Shown here in pieces: positions 19,999-30,922 of a stretch of DNA of 64,000 nucleotides. A model generated the notes under the pieces. The model did not search any database and was not told the origin of the DNA. It saw only the letters and a program-made list of their open reading frames with translations. How positions within the stretch are numbered: position 1 is the stretch's first letter; every line of letters starts with the position of its first letter. The translations under genes and the position numbers were made by a program. Source of the stretch: Chitinophagaceae bacterium (lineage in GTDB: Bacteria; Bacteroidota; Bacteroidia; Chitinophagales; Chitinophagaceae); NCBI GenBank assembly GCA_023957125.1, contig JAMLHL010000003.1, forward strand, positions 1 to 64,000, read 5' to 3'.

Positions 19999-20388
19999 TT
20001 AACGTTTGCTGAACTGGAAGCTTTTCCTGGCTTTTTTCTTCCCGAACTTCTTGCGTTCCACCCCTCTCGGATCACGCATCAGTAACCCGGCGGCCTTTAA
20101 TGCCGGCCGGTATTCGGGGCTGATCTCCAGCAAAGCGCGGGCAATCCCTAATTTGGCAGCTTCCGCCTGCCCTTTAACGCCCCCGCCGGTGGCATTGATC
20201 TGAACGTCAAACTTATCTAATCCCTCAATCGTTTTTAAAGGCAGTTCTACCTTATTCTGAAGATAAACCAGGGAAAAATATTGCTTGTAATCTTTGTCAT
20301 TCACAATGATCTTCCCGTCTCCCCTTGAAAGAAAAACGCGGGTCACAGCTTCTTTACGACGACCAACGCTATTTTTTTGCTTTTCCAT
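19999..20388 (-). CDS. rpsI: 30S ribosomal protein S9
   Basis: This 129-residue protein has the S9 start SVGRRKEAVTRVFL, the central GGGVKGQAEAAKLGIARALL and the basic C-terminus ending KKARKSFQFSKR. The terminal basic residues reach the P-site tRNA in this family. It is co-transcribed with rplM 29 bases upstream. Confidence 0.98.
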   Translation of the reverse strand: MEKQKNSVGRRKEAVTRVFLSRGDGKIIVNDKDYKQYFSLVYLQNKVELPLKTIEGLDKFDVQINATGGGVKGQAEAAKLGIARALLEISPEYRPALKAAGLLMRDPRGVERKKFGKKKARKSFQFSKR

Positions 20389-20417
20389 TTATTTTAAGCT
20401 TTTGGCTACGCGCCGTT

Positions 20418-20861
20418 TTAAAATTTTAATTCTTTGGGTTGCTGTGCGGCATGCGGATGTTCGGCGCCTGCATACACAAACAGTTTTTTGTATATTTTAC
20501 GTCCCAAACGATTTTTGGGCAACATTCCCTTCACGGCTTTTTCGACCACCGCTTCCGGGCGACGGGCCAACAGGTTTTTAGCGGTTTCCTCCTTTTTGCC
20601 GCCGGGGTAACCGGAAAAATGCACATACAATTTTTCTTCAATCTTGTTGCCGGTAAATTTAACCTTGTCGGCATTGATAACCACTACAAAATCCCCACAG
20701 TCAACGTGGGGCGTATAATACGCCTTGTTCTTGCCACGCAGCACTGCCGCGATCCTGGCGCACATACGACCTACGGTTTGATTGGTGCCGTCCACAACAT
20801 ACCAGTTATGTTGCACGGTAGCCGCGTTCGCATGTTTGGTAGTAAAATGTAATTTGCTCAT
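20418..20861 (-). CDS. rplM: 50S ribosomal protein L13
   Basis: The 147-residue protein has the L13 signatures WYVVDGTNQTVGRMCARIA, GDFVVVINADKVKFTGNK and the late KGMLPKNRLGRK. Length is normal. It is the first gene of the ribosomal protein/tsf unit and has a clear promoter about 80 bases upstream. Confidence 0.98.
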   Translation of the reverse strand: MSKLHFTTKHANAATVQHNWYVVDGTNQTVGRMCARIAAVLRGKNKAYYTPHVDCGDFVVVINADKVKFTGNKIEEKLYVHFSGYPGGKKEETAKNLLARRPEAVVEKAVKGMLPKNRLGRKIYKKLFVYAGAEHPHAAQQPKELKF

Positions 20862-20940
20862 TGTTATTTATTTTACTCTTGCGGTTGCAAAGAGCTGGTT
20901 CCGGGGCCATCCCCCCGTTAACCGGTTAAAAATTGGAGCG

Positions 20941-20973
20941 CAAAGGTAGGATGAATCAGGCGGAATTACCAAA
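20941..20973 (-). promoter_or_regulatory. Bacteroidota-type promoter of rplM-rpsI-rpsB-tsf
   Basis: On the minus strand TTTG (20970-20973) is followed after 21 bases by TACCTTTG (20941-20948), a perfect TAnnTTTG match. The spacing fits the phylum consensus. The rest of the 384-base gap between rplM and atpC holds the atpC terminator and no gene. Confidence 0.75.
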
Positions 20974-21189
20974 CTTTAAAGGGCCTTTTTGAAAGACACC
21001 TTTGTAACATATTGATAATCAGAAATATTTTTGACATAAAATTATCATTACTTCCATGTCAGCCCCCGTTTCTCCCCGCAATTCAGAATTAAATCAATAC
21101 GTTTAGGGTGTTTTGAGTAGTGTATAAAAAAATATATCTCACCGAAAGTTCTCACCGAAAACTCCCTGACACGAGAGACCCGCAAACTA

Positions 21190-21224
21190 AAGACCCGGTA
21201 AGCGAGTTTCGTTTACCGGGTCTT
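21190..21224 (-). terminator. Terminator after atpC
   Basis: The stem AAGACCCGGTAA (21190-21201) pairs with TTACCGGGTCTT (21213-21224) around an 11-base loop, 22 bases past the atpC stop. Confidence 0.85.
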
Positions 21225-21245
21225 CTATGAAAAATCACGTTTCAA

Positions 21246-21503
21246 TCAGATTTCAACCGCACCTTCTACCAACACGGCTACCTTGTTGTTGAGTACTTCC
21301 GCAAAGCCGCCATTGATCTGGTAGCTTACGGCGCTTCCTCCCGTTTTATCCTTTAAAATCCTGATCTTTCCATTGCTCAATGCACTTACCAGGGGAGCAT
21401 GCCGGTTCAGAATCTCAAACGACCCGTTGATGCCCGGCAGTTGAATACCGTACACTTCACCACTGAATAATTTGCGTTCGGGGGTTAATATTTCCAGTTC
21501 CAT
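21246..21503 (-). CDS. atpC: F1F0 ATP synthase epsilon subunit
   Basis: The 85-residue protein covers only the beta-sandwich domain (MELEILTPERKLFSGEVYGI; FEILNRHAPLVSAL). The C-terminal inhibitory helical hairpin of longer epsilon subunits is absent, as is common in this phylum. It follows atpD by 17 bases. The other ATP synthase genes are not in the window. Confidence 0.93.
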   Translation of the reverse strand: MELEILTPERKLFSGEVYGIQLPGINGSFEILNRHAPLVSALSNGKIRILKDKTGGSAVSYQINGGFAEVLNNKVAVLVEGAVEI

Positions 21504-21520
21504 TAATATACGGTTTAATA

Positions 21521-23023
<1,503 letters not shown>

Positions 23024-23060
23024 TTAAAGAATTTTAAGGTATATTAGCTCAAATTTGCGG

Positions 23061-23091
23061 CAAAGGTAAGGCGCCAGCTATTATTGTCCAA
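23061..23091 (-). promoter_or_regulatory. Bacteroidota-type promoter of atpDC
   Basis: On the minus strand TTG (23089-23091) is followed after 20 bases by TACCTTTG (23061-23068), a perfect -7 element 40 bases before the atpD start. Confidence 0.7.
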
Positions 23092-23111
23092 TAAGAATGG
23101 TAAGTATTTAT

Positions 23112-23138
23112 AAAAAAGCCACGCTGAGAAGGCGTGGT
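23112..23138 (-). terminator. Hairpin terminator on the minus strand
   Basis: CCACGC (23119-23124) pairs with GCGTGG (23132-23137), and on the minus strand the stem is followed by a run of six T (23112-23117). It probably stops transcripts coming from the glpF side. The remainder of 23139-23530 holds no gene I can support. Confidence 0.65.
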
Positions 23139-23530
23139 TCAATCTGGAATAATTTTCCGGGTAATGAAAACCGATCATCAGGGCATTTAAAAGGATAGTT
23201 GGACAAGGTCAGGTTTCGGGTAAAAATGATTTTAAAAGCAAAACAGTTCTTTATAAGTATCGGACCAGGGTTTTCCGGGGTATCGGGATTTCTTTCTCTA
23301 AGGGAGGGTTTTTCTAAAGGGGGCGGATTTTCAGGGGATTTGGATTTCGGCGTTTTCATAGATCGTTATTGCTTTCGACCATACAAAGATGGTAAACATT
23401 ATAAGCCGGAAGAACTTATTTCGTTCAATGGTATGGTTCTTTCGATTTTCAATCCTTTTTCTACGATAAAGATCTACGGGAATCGAAAAATTTATGGCAA
23501 CCGGGGCTGCCATCGGGCTGGATCAGGCTT

Positions 23531-24241
23531 CTAACTGAGAACGAATTTAAAGACCAGCGCGGCCAGCGCACCACCGGCAAACGGGCCCAGGACAGGCACC
23601 CAGGCATATCCCCAGTCACTGTCCCTTTTCCCTTTTATAGGAATAAAAGCATGGACGATACGAGGACCCAGGTCACGTGCTGGATTGATAGCATATCCTG
23701 TGGGTCCGCCAAGGCTCAAACCGATGCCCAGCACCAGCAAGGCAATAGGTAAAGCATCCAGCGCCCCCAACTTCATATCGGGCTTCGACAGTAACAAAGC
23801 CCCTAATACCAGCACAAAAGTGCCCACTATCTCCGTGATCATATTATAAAAAGGGTTGCGGATAGCCGGCGCCGTGCAAAATACGGCTAACTTGGCATCC
23901 GCATCCAGGGTTTCATCGAAATGCTGCCGGTAAGAGATCCATACTATCAGCGCGCCCAGCATAGCTCCTATAACCTGCGCCAGCATATAGGCAGGAACCA
24001 ATCCCCAGTCAAAACTGCCTTCTACGGCAAAGCCAAGGCTTACCGCAGGATTTAAATGCCCCCCGCTGGCAGCAGCCGTGGCATAGACGCCCGTAAATAC
24101 GGCTATAGCCCAGCCGAAAGTAATGGAAATCCACCCCCCGTTCTTTCCCTTCGATTTTTCCAATAATACGTTCGCAACTACGCCATCACCTAAAATTATG
24201 AGCAAAGCGGTTCCGGTGATTTCGGCCAGGAATGGAGACAT
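23531..24241 (-). CDS. glpF: Aquaglyceroporin / glycerol facilitator (MIP family)
   Basis: The start is set at the ATG 24239-24241 (MSPFLAEITGTALLIILG), which matches family N-termini; the longer frame adds 19 atypical residues. Six membrane segments and both half-helix motifs are visible: GHLNPAVS and GYAINPARDLGPR. The Asp after the second NPAR is typical of glycerol-conducting members, so this is probably a glycerol facilitator rather than a strict aquaporin. No glycerol kinase gene is adjacent. Confidence 0.9.
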   Translation of the reverse strand: MSPFLAEITGTALLIILGDGVVANVLLEKSKGKNGGWISITFGWAIAVFTGVYATAAASGGHLNPAVSLGFAVEGSFDWGLVPAYMLAQVIGAMLGALIVWISYRQHFDETLDADAKLAVFCTAPAIRNPFYNMITEIVGTFVLVLGALLLSKPDMKLGALDALPIALLVLGIGLSLGGPTGYAINPARDLGPRIVHAFIPIKGKRDSDWGYAWVPVLGPFAGGALAALVFKFVLS

Positions 24242-24381
24242 ATGCAATGAATTGATTTGAGTAAATAAGATGGAAATATAAAAAATATTATAATTCACCC
24301 GGAGGGCACCCCATATAAAATCTCAAAAATCACCCGCTTTTTCAGAAACGGCTTTTCAGTAAAGCAAGCCCGCGGATGGGG

Positions 24382-25938
24382 TCATCTTCTTTTTCTCCTG
24401 ACGGAAGATCTGTATTTTTCCCGGATCACTTCCTGCACCGGCACGTTTTTTATTTTGCTCTCCAGCCACGAAATGATGTCCAGGTACATGAAAGAACGGC
24501 TTTCGATGGGATTGTCTTTGTATTTCTCCAACTTGTTCTTCAGGCTGATGAAAGCAGCTTTCACCTGGCGCATATCCGAATGGAACGACTTTCTCAGGAA
24601 CCGGAATATCTCCTCTTCCACCACACTCAGGTTCTGCATCTTAGCCATAAAACGATACACCGATTTCACGAGGTATTCCAGCAGGTCGTAATTCCCCAGC
24701 TCGTAATGGGCGATAAGATGAAGCAGCCGGGAATAGCACTGGAGATCGGTGCGCAGATCCACTTTCCAGTTGATGATACGGTTGAGGTATTCGATGGTTT
24801 TTTCGTTATCCCCGCTGCCAAAATAGAGACAGGCAATTTTATAGTAGAACACCAGGATCCGGTGCCGGTCCATTTTCAGCCGGTAAGCCGCGATCCTTTC
24901 CTCGATCACCGGTATCAGTTTCAACCCGGCAGTAAAACTGCCTTCCATAAAATGTTTGTTGATTTTGGCAGTATAGAGATAAATAAAAGACTGCACCCGG
25001 TTATTATCATTGCTGTTTACCTGACGGGAATGGAAAAAATGCTCAAATTTTTCAAGTACCGTATTGAATTTTTCGTAATTCTGCAGCATGAAATGGGCAT
25101 TGAGCAAATTATGCAACCCTTTAATATACAGATGGGTATCCACCATTTTCATCTGCGGCTCCTGCTCAAAAGCATCCACCCATTTCTGACAGTAGCGGTA
25201 ATACATCAGCAGATCCTGCAGAATAAAACCATACCAGCAGTAACTTTCATAGAGATAATGCCGCTCATAAAACCCGGCGCCCGGGCCAACCGGTTTGGGA
25301 AGGTTGGATTCAAAAAAAGCTTTTATGGCTATCCTTTCTTTATCATCGCGGGCATGCCCCATATTAATATACCAACTGTACAACTGCAGGGTGAGATTGG
25401 ACAACTTGTTTATCACAAACAAACGGTCGCCCACCTCTTCCACCTCCTTTGCTAATATTTCCGCCCTGTTTTCTATACTCCGGGTAATATACAGCGCCTC
25501 AATCTTCTTTTCAAATATCAGTGCCTGCAGGCAATATGTAAGCTGGTGCTGCTCCCTGGCGGTTAACTTTACCCGCTCCAATATTTTAAGACTTTGAAGG
25601 TAGAGTCCTTTATCATACAATATCTGGGAATAGTCCATCAGCTCGTGTAATTGCAACTGGATATTGTTCTCATCTTTAAGAATACGAAGGCTGGCCAGGA
25701 TCTGCCTGTACAAATGAGATTTAAGATTGGAGAGCTGCCGTTTCTTAATATCCTTATTGCGCTTTAATAACGACTCTTCATCGTAATCTTCCAGCTTGTC
25801 CAGTGCGTCAAACAACTGCACGGTTTTCCGGTCGGCACTCGTTGCATTCCGCTGAACAAAAAGCTTAAAATTGCGTTTTTCCGCTTTTTCAAGCGATTTG
25901 ATCAATTGGAACAACTCGTCTGTGGTCCGTTTGGGCAT
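24382..25938 (-). CDS. Conserved helical-repeat protein of unknown function
   Basis: The 518-residue protein has no signal peptide or membrane segment and is rich in Leu, Tyr, Lys and paired helices, like a degenerate TPR array. It starts PKRTTDELFQLIKSLEKAEK and contains LKSHLYRQILASLRILK. It closes with a very basic end (SSVRRKRR). Proteins like this occur widely in Bacteroidota without an assigned role. It is transcribed alone and divergently from leuA. Confidence 0.8.
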   Translation of the reverse strand: MPKRTTDELFQLIKSLEKAEKRNFKLFVQRNATSADRKTVQLFDALDKLEDYDEESLLKRNKDIKKRQLSNLKSHLYRQILASLRILKDENNIQLQLHELMDYSQILYDKGLYLQSLKILERVKLTAREQHQLTYCLQALIFEKKIEALYITRSIENRAEILAKEVEEVGDRLFVINKLSNLTLQLYSWYINMGHARDDKERIAIKAFFESNLPKPVGPGAGFYERHYLYESYCWYGFILQDLLMYYRYCQKWVDAFEQEPQMKMVDTHLYIKGLHNLLNAHFMLQNYEKFNTVLEKFEHFFHSRQVNSNDNNRVQSFIYLYTAKINKHFMEGSFTAGLKLIPVIEERIAAYRLKMDRHRILVFYYKIACLYFGSGDNEKTIEYLNRIINWKVDLRTDLQCYSRLLHLIAHYELGNYDLLEYLVKSVYRFMAKMQNLSVVEEEIFRFLRKSFHSDMRQVKAAFISLKNKLEKYKDNPIESRSFMYLDIISWLESKIKNVPVQEVIREKYRSSVRRKRR

Positions 25939-26274
25939 CGTAATTCGATTTCTTTAAAATCCTTATCTGTAGTACATTTGGTAAAAAAAGGGTTGCTTTG
26001 CACAGCGTAATAAAACAGGTAATTTAATTTTATTCCCTTAACGCCAACCGCTACATTCGCAAACTAATCACAAATATCCGGTTTTTATCCCAAAGGATAT
26101 AGAAGACAAATACCTTGTGTGGATTCGGTTTTTCGTTTCAAAGGCGGTTTTCCGGCCGGTGATACGCCAGCCGGTGGAGAGTACCCCGCCAATGGGTGTC
26201 GCCACCCGGCCGCAGAAAATTGAAATACACGCAATGCCCGGGGATTACCGGTTATGTTATTTTAAAGTTCGTCT
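25939..26274. other. Divergent intergenic region between the helical-repeat gene and leuA
   Basis: This 336-base gap must hold the promoter of the leu/ilv cluster, but I find no clean TAnnTTTG element. An imperfect GC-rich stem (CCGGCCGG near 26154 with CCAGCCGG near 26169) lies about 100 bases before leuA and might be a leader structure. No leader peptide with a leucine-codon run is seen. Confidence 0.35.
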
Positions 26275-27444
26275 ATGGCTAAAAACAAGATATATATTTT
26301 TGACACCACACTGCGCGACGGAGAGCAGGTGCCCGGATGTAAATTAAACGCTGCCGAAAAGATTGAACTGGCGCTGGCGCTTGAAAATCTGGGGGTGGAC
26401 ATTATTGAAGCGGGTTTCCCGGTTTCCAGCCCCGGAGATTTTGAGGCCGTAAAAATGATCTCGGGCGTTATTAAAAACGCAACAGTCTGCGGGCTAACCC
26501 GGGCCGTAAAAAAGGACATAGAAGTTGCGGCGGACGCATTGAAAGGCGCCAAACGCCCCCGGATCCACACGGGGATAGGCGTATCCGACCTGCACATAAA
26601 AACAAAATTCAACACCACCAGGGAGGACATTCTTTCACGGGCAACCGAAGCGGTAAGCTATGCCAGGAAATTTGTGGACGACGTGGAATTTTACGGGGAG
26701 GACGCCGGACGGGCAGATCCCGGTTTCCTTGCAAAGGTAGTGGAAGCCGTTATCGCTGCCGGCGCTACAGTCGTGAATATTCCCGATACCACCGGCTATT
26801 GCCTGCCGCATCAATACGGTGAAAAAATCGCCTACCTTGTCAACAACGTTCCCAATATTGACAAAGCGATCATTTCCTGCCATTGTCATAACGACCTGGG
26901 ACTGGCTACGGCCAATTCCATCTCGGGGGTGATCAACGGCGCCCGGCAAATTGAATGTACAATCAACGGTTTGGGTGAAAGAGCAGGCAATACTTCTCTT
27001 GAGGAAGTAGTGATGATCATTAAACAACACGATTCCTTAGGCTTGTACACTGATATTAAAGCCGAATTACTGAACCCCATCAGCCGGCTGGTGGCCGACA
27101 CCATGCGGATGCCCGTTCAACCCAACAAGGCCATTGTAGGAAGCAATGCTTTTGCACATTCCTCAGGCATTCACCAGGATGGTTTCCTGAAAAATGCCGA
27201 AAACTATGAGATCATCCGCCCCGAAGACGTGGGAGCAGACAGTTCAAAGATAGTGTTGACCGCCAGGAGCGGCCGTTCCGCCCTGGCCCACCGTTTTCAA
27301 AAGCTGGGATACGATTTCAATCGCGATGAGATTGACAGGTTGTACCAGGCTTTTCTCAAGGTGGCCGATGTAAAAAAGGAAGTAATAGACGAGGATCTGA
27401 AGGCATTGGCCAACAACAGTCATCCGGAAGTAGCAATTGCATAA
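26275..27444 (+). CDS. leuA: 2-isopropylmalate synthase, short form
   Basis: The 389-residue enzyme condenses acetyl-CoA with 2-oxoisovalerate. It shows the HMGL-like signature [16 protein letters not shown], the metal-binding HCHND and the second signature [15 protein letters not shown]. It ends after the linker region ([15 protein letters not shown]) without the roughly 120-residue C-terminal LeuA regulatory domain, so classical leucine feedback inhibition is not expected. The HxH motif and the genes downstream favour LeuA over homocitrate or citramalate synthase. It heads the leu/ilv cluster. Confidence 0.92.
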   Translation: MAKNKIYIFDTTLRDGEQVPGCKLNAAEKIELALALENLGVDIIEAGFPVSSPGDFEAVKMISGVIKNATVCGLTRAVKKDIEVAADALKGAKRPRIHTGIGVSDLHIKTKFNTTREDILSRATEAVSYARKFVDDVEFYGEDAGRADPGFLAKVVEAVIAAGATVVNIPDTTGYCLPHQYGEKIAYLVNNVPNIDKAIISCHCHNDLGLATANSISGVINGARQIECTINGLGERAGNTSLEEVVMIIKQHDSLGLYTDIKAELLNPISRLVADTMRMPVQPNKAIVGSNAFAHSSGIHQDGFLKNAENYEIIRPEDVGADSSKIVLTARSGRSALAHRFQKLGYDFNRDEIDRLYQAFLKVADVKKEVIDEDLKALANNSHPEVAIA

Positions 27445-27485
27445 TAAGCAGATGTTTTCTCATGTTGCGTTAAGCACTCTGATTG

Positions 27486-27507
27486 GCGTGGCGCTCCGGC
27501 GTCACGC
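27486..27507 (+). terminator. Hairpin between leuA and leuC
   Basis: GCGTGGCGC (27486-27494) pairs with GCGTCACGC (27499-27507) with one G-T pair and a four-base TCCG loop, followed by TTCTTAAAA. It may partly terminate transcription after leuA or stabilise the mRNA end. Confidence 0.5.
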
Positions 27508-27596
27508 TTCTTAAAAATCGGAAAAGGAGAACCGACTGCCAAAGGCGTCTAAAGGGATTGAAGTATTAATTAAAATTTTGAAACAGATAGATACCA

Positions 27597-28994
27597 ATGA
27601 GTAAAACATTATTCGATAAAATCTGGGACAGACATGTGGTGAAAACGATTGAGGGCGGCCCGTCTGTATTTTATATAGACCGCCATTTCATTCATGAGGT
27701 TACCAGTCCGCAAGCCTTCAAAGGGCTTCAAAACAGGGGACTGCCGGTTTTTCGTCCTAAACAGGTGGTGGCTACTGCCGACCATAATGTTCCTACCATT
27801 AACCAACACCTCCCGATCAGGGAGGAATTATCACGGAGGCAGGTGGAACAACTGAAAAAAAACTGCGCTGATTTTGGCATTGAATTGTATGGACTGGGGC
27901 ATCCTTTCCAGGGAATTGTGCACGTTATCGGCCCCGAACTGGGGATCACCCAACCGGGGATGACGATCGTATGCGGCGACAGCCATACCTCCACGCACGG
28001 GGCTTTTGGCACCATCGGGTTTGGGATCGGTACCAGTGAAGTTGAAATGGTATTGGCTACCCAATGCCTGATGCAATCCAAGCCTAAGCTGATGCGGATC
28101 AATGTTGAGGGCAGTCTCAACAAGGGAGTCGTATCCAAAGATATCATCCTGCATATCATCTCGCTCATCTCGGCAAGCGGGGCCACCGGTTATGCAGTGG
28201 AATACGCCGGCTCCACCATCCGAAATCTGTCTATGGAAGCCCGGATGACCATTTGTAACATGAGCATTGAAATGGGCGCCCGCTGCGGCATGATCGCTCC
28301 GGATGAAACCACCTTTAATTATATAAAAGGGAGAACATTTGCCCCCCGGGGCAGCGACTGGGATAAAGCTGTGGAAGACTGGAAAACCCTGTACAGCGAT
28401 GAAGATGCCGTTTTCGATAGCGAGCTGAATGTCCGCGCCGAAGACATTGAACCGATGATCACTTACGGCACCAATCCCGGGATGGGCGTTGGGATCACCG
28501 GGCATATACCGGCGCTGAATGATATAGAAGAAAAAGACCGGCCGTCTTTTGAAAAATCTCTTCACTATATGGGACTCACCCCGGGAGAGGAGATGAAAGG
28601 TAAAAAGGTAGATTATGTTTTCATAGGCAGTTGCACCAACAGCCGTATTGAAGACCTGCGGATGGTAGCTTCCTTTGTAAAAGGCAAAAAGAAGGCCGCT
28701 GACATAGAAGTATGGGTTGTTCCGGGAAGCAGCCAGGTAGAAAAACAAGCCATCAAAGAAGGTCTCAACCAGGTGTTTGAAGAAGCAGGATTTATGCTAA
28801 GACAATCGGGATGCTCCGCCTGCCTGGGTATGAACGAAGACAAAATCCCCGCAGGAAAATACTGCATCTCTACCTCCAACCGGAATTTTGAAGGCAGGCA
28901 GGGGCCGGGAGCGAGAACGATGTTGGCCAGTCCTTTAACCGCGGCTGCAGCTGCCATTACCGGAATCGTAACCGATGTGAGGGAACTAATTTAA
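27597..28994 (+). CDS. leuC: 3-isopropylmalate dehydratase large subunit
   Basis: The 465-residue aconitase-family protein begins with the LeuC-typical [14 protein letters not shown]. It carries [24 protein letters not shown] and the three cluster cysteines in [12 protein letters not shown] and [12 protein letters not shown], plus the substrate-site [12 protein letters not shown]. It forms the [4Fe-4S] isomerase with LeuD, encoded 102 bases downstream. Confidence 0.98.
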   Translation: MSKTLFDKIWDRHVVKTIEGGPSVFYIDRHFIHEVTSPQAFKGLQNRGLPVFRPKQVVATADHNVPTINQHLPIREELSRRQVEQLKKNCADFGIELYGLGHPFQGIVHVIGPELGITQPGMTIVCGDSHTSTHGAFGTIGFGIGTSEVEMVLATQCLMQSKPKLMRINVEGSLNKGVVSKDIILHIISLISASGATGYAVEYAGSTIRNLSMEARMTICNMSIEMGARCGMIAPDETTFNYIKGRTFAPRGSDWDKAVEDWKTLYSDEDAVFDSELNVRAEDIEPMITYGTNPGMGVGITGHIPALNDIEEKDRPSFEKSLHYMGLTPGEEMKGKKVDYVFIGSCTNSRIEDLRMVASFVKGKKKAADIEVWVVPGSSQVEKQAIKEGLNQVFEEAGFMLRQSGCSACLGMNEDKIPAGKYCISTSNRNFEGRQGPGARTMLASPLTAAAAAITGIVTDVRELI

Positions 28995-29057
28995 TTTGAA
29001 ATTTGATATTCGATACAGGAACCAAACGGAATACGTAAAGCAATCATCAGACAACCT

Positions 29058-29089
29058 CAATCTCAAATTTAAAATCTCAAATCTCAAAT
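29058..29089 (+). repeat. Low-complexity ATCTCAAAT repeats in the leuD leader
   Basis: Three near-identical copies of ATCTCAAAT/TTTAAA occur directly before the leuD start. A related TTTTCAAA array sits before ilvC. Confidence 0.6.
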
Positions 29090-29096
29090 AAAAAAC

Positions 29097-29708
29097 ATGG
29101 GCAAAGCGATCAATATCATAAAAAGCAGGGCGGTTCCGATAGCAATAGAGAACATTGATACCGACCAGATCATTCCCGCACGTTTTTTAAAAGCCACCAC
29201 CAGGGAAGGCTTCGGGAAAAATTTATTTCGCGACTGGCGTTACGAAAACGATGATGAACAAAAACCCAAACCCGGCTTCCCGTTAAATGATCCGAAATAC
29301 AGCGGCAAAATTTTAATTGCAGGGGAGAATTTCGGTTGTGGCTCCAGCAGGGAACATGCCGCCTGGGCAATCAAAGACTATGGGTTTGACGTAGTGGTGA
29401 GCAGCTTTTTCGCCGATATTTTTAAGAACAACGCGTTAAACAATTTTCTTCTGCCGGTGCTGGTGTCAGACGCTTTTCTTCGGCAATTGTTCAAAGCGGT
29501 GGAGGAAGACCCGGAAACGCTGATTGAGGTGAGCCTGGAAGATCAATATATAAAGATCGTTGCCACCGGTGCCCGGGAATCCTTCGATATCAACCATTAC
29601 AAAAAAACCTGCCTGTTGAACGGCTATGATGATATTGACTATTTACTGAACATGAAAGAAGAGATCGAAGCATACGAAAAAAACCATGCGCTTAGTTACA
29701 GATCCTAA
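29097..29708 (+). CDS. leuD: 3-isopropylmalate dehydratase small subunit
   Basis: The 203-residue swivel-domain protein has the LeuD motifs [33 protein letters not shown] and [15 protein letters not shown]. It completes the LeuCD isomerase. Length is normal. Confidence 0.98.
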   Translation: MGKAINIIKSRAVPIAIENIDTDQIIPARFLKATTREGFGKNLFRDWRYENDDEQKPKPGFPLNDPKYSGKILIAGENFGCGSSREHAAWAIKDYGFDVVVSSFFADIFKNNALNNFLLPVLVSDAFLRQLFKAVEEDPETLIEVSLEDQYIKIVATGARESFDINHYKKTCLLNGYDDIDYLLNMKEEIEAYEKNHALSYRS

Positions 29709-29801
29709 AGCCGCTGCGGAATCTTTGACCGGATGGCAACCTATCGGATCAAAACCCTTCGCAACAGTTTTTTGACAGCACAGTGCATATAAAATTAACG
29801 G

Positions 29802-30890
29802 ATGAAAAAAAAGATAGCAGTTATTCCCGGCGATGGTATCGGACCTGAGATAATACGGCAATCCGTTAATGTTCTCAATGCGATCGGGAAAGTATGGTTG
29901 CACGAGTTCGAATATATTTATGCGCTTCCCGGCGCGGAGACAGATCAGGCAGGCAGTTTCCTGCCCGATAAAGCGATAGAAGCCTGTTTGCAATGCGACG
30001 CCATACTATCGGGTATGGTGATGACAACCTCGGGCGGTGATGGCAATCCCGCAATGGAGAAGAATGGCAGACCGGGAGACCTGGCAAAAGCTTTACAACT
30101 GTATGCCAATGTGCGCCCTGTAACCGTCTTCCCTTCTCTGCACCACCTGTCGCCTCTAAAAACAAAGCAGGTACAGGGAACGGACCTGGTGATCGTGAGA
30201 GAGCTGAATGAAGCTGAACATCCCGCCCCGGCTGAAACAGTGGAGGAACCTGATCAGGGTATTAACGGAGAAATATGGACCGGGAAAGTGATAGAACGGG
30301 TCTGTCATTTGGGCTTTCAATATGCCATGCAACGCCGTAAAAAGCTGACCATAGTTGAAAGAGGAACCCCGGGCCCCTGGCTGAATACAGCGACAGAAAT
30401 GGCCGAACAATATCCCGGGGTGGAAGTTTCCGGGATGCTTATCGAAAATGCCGTGACCGAATTGATCCTCCACCCTCAGCAATTTGATGTGGTGGTGACG
30501 GAAGAACTTTCGGGGAATATCCTGGTTAAGGAAACCGGTGCGCTCACCGGAGCAACCGGGTTACTTGCTTCGGCATCAATGGGAAATAGAATTGCCCTGT
30601 TTGAGCCGGTTCAGACTGCAGATGCACAGGTATCCGGAAAAGACATAGCCAACCCTGTGGGCTCAATATTATCGGCTGCTATGCTTTTGGAATACCTTGG
30701 TATGAAAAGGGAGGCGCTGGCAGTCAGAGAGGCGGTTCACTGGGCGCTGAAAAATAATTTTGTAACCCGCGATATGGATCCGGTCAACTTTTACCTGACT
30801 TCCACAATGGGTGAACTGCTGTGTGAATACATCAGCAACCAACCGCCGGAAGAACTGCAAAGTAATACGGAACAGTCAACCATCATATAA
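29802..30890 (+). CDS. LeuB-like (isopropylmalate dehydrogenase family) protein with degenerate active site
   Basis: The 362-residue protein has the family fold and ends: IAVIPGDGIGPEI at the start, LYANVRPVTVFP and LVIVREL in the middle, and GKDIANPVGSILSAAMLLEYL near the end. The key positions differ from working LeuB. The Tyr-bearing GGIYFG segment is replaced by EAEHPAP. The Lys of DKANV is Arg187 in VERGTP. The Asp of VDNA is Glu215 in IENA. The two metal aspartates of GDILSDE are Asn239 and Lys243 in GNILVKE. The NAD motif HGSAPDI is QTADAQV. The frame is open and the gene sits exactly where leuB is expected, so it may be a regulatory or repurposed paralogue. LeuB activity is doubtful. 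Confidence 0.85.
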   Translation: MKKKIAVIPGDGIGPEIIRQSVNVLNAIGKVWLHEFEYIYALPGAETDQAGSFLPDKAIEACLQCDAILSGMVMTTSGGDGNPAMEKNGRPGDLAKALQLYANVRPVTVFPSLHHLSPLKTKQVQGTDLVIVRELNEAEHPAPAETVEEPDQGINGEIWTGKVIERVCHLGFQYAMQRRKKLTIVERGTPGPWLNTATEMAEQYPGVEVSGMLIENAVTELILHPQQFDVVVTEELSGNILVKETGALTGATGLLASASMGNRIALFEPVQTADAQVSGKDIANPVGSILSAAMLLEYLGMKREALAVREAVHWALKNNFVTRDMDPVNFYLTSTMGELLCEYISNQPPEELQSNTEQSTII

Positions 30891-30922
30891 ATTGAAATCA
30901 TAGAAAACCAACAGAAACAGCT

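Noticed and set aside
23108..23534. Short overlapping frames on both strands between atpD and glpF
   Set aside because: Their composition is Pro/Lys-rich or low-complexity and they overlap a terminator. No motif is present.
25939..26274. A leucine-codon attenuator or T-box upstream of leuA
   Set aside because: No leader peptide with leucine codons, no T-box motif and only an imperfect stem were found.
29802..30890. A frameshift as the reason for the odd LeuB-like residues
   Set aside because: The frame matches the family continuously before, between and after the changed sites, so the substitutions are not caused by a shifted reading frame.
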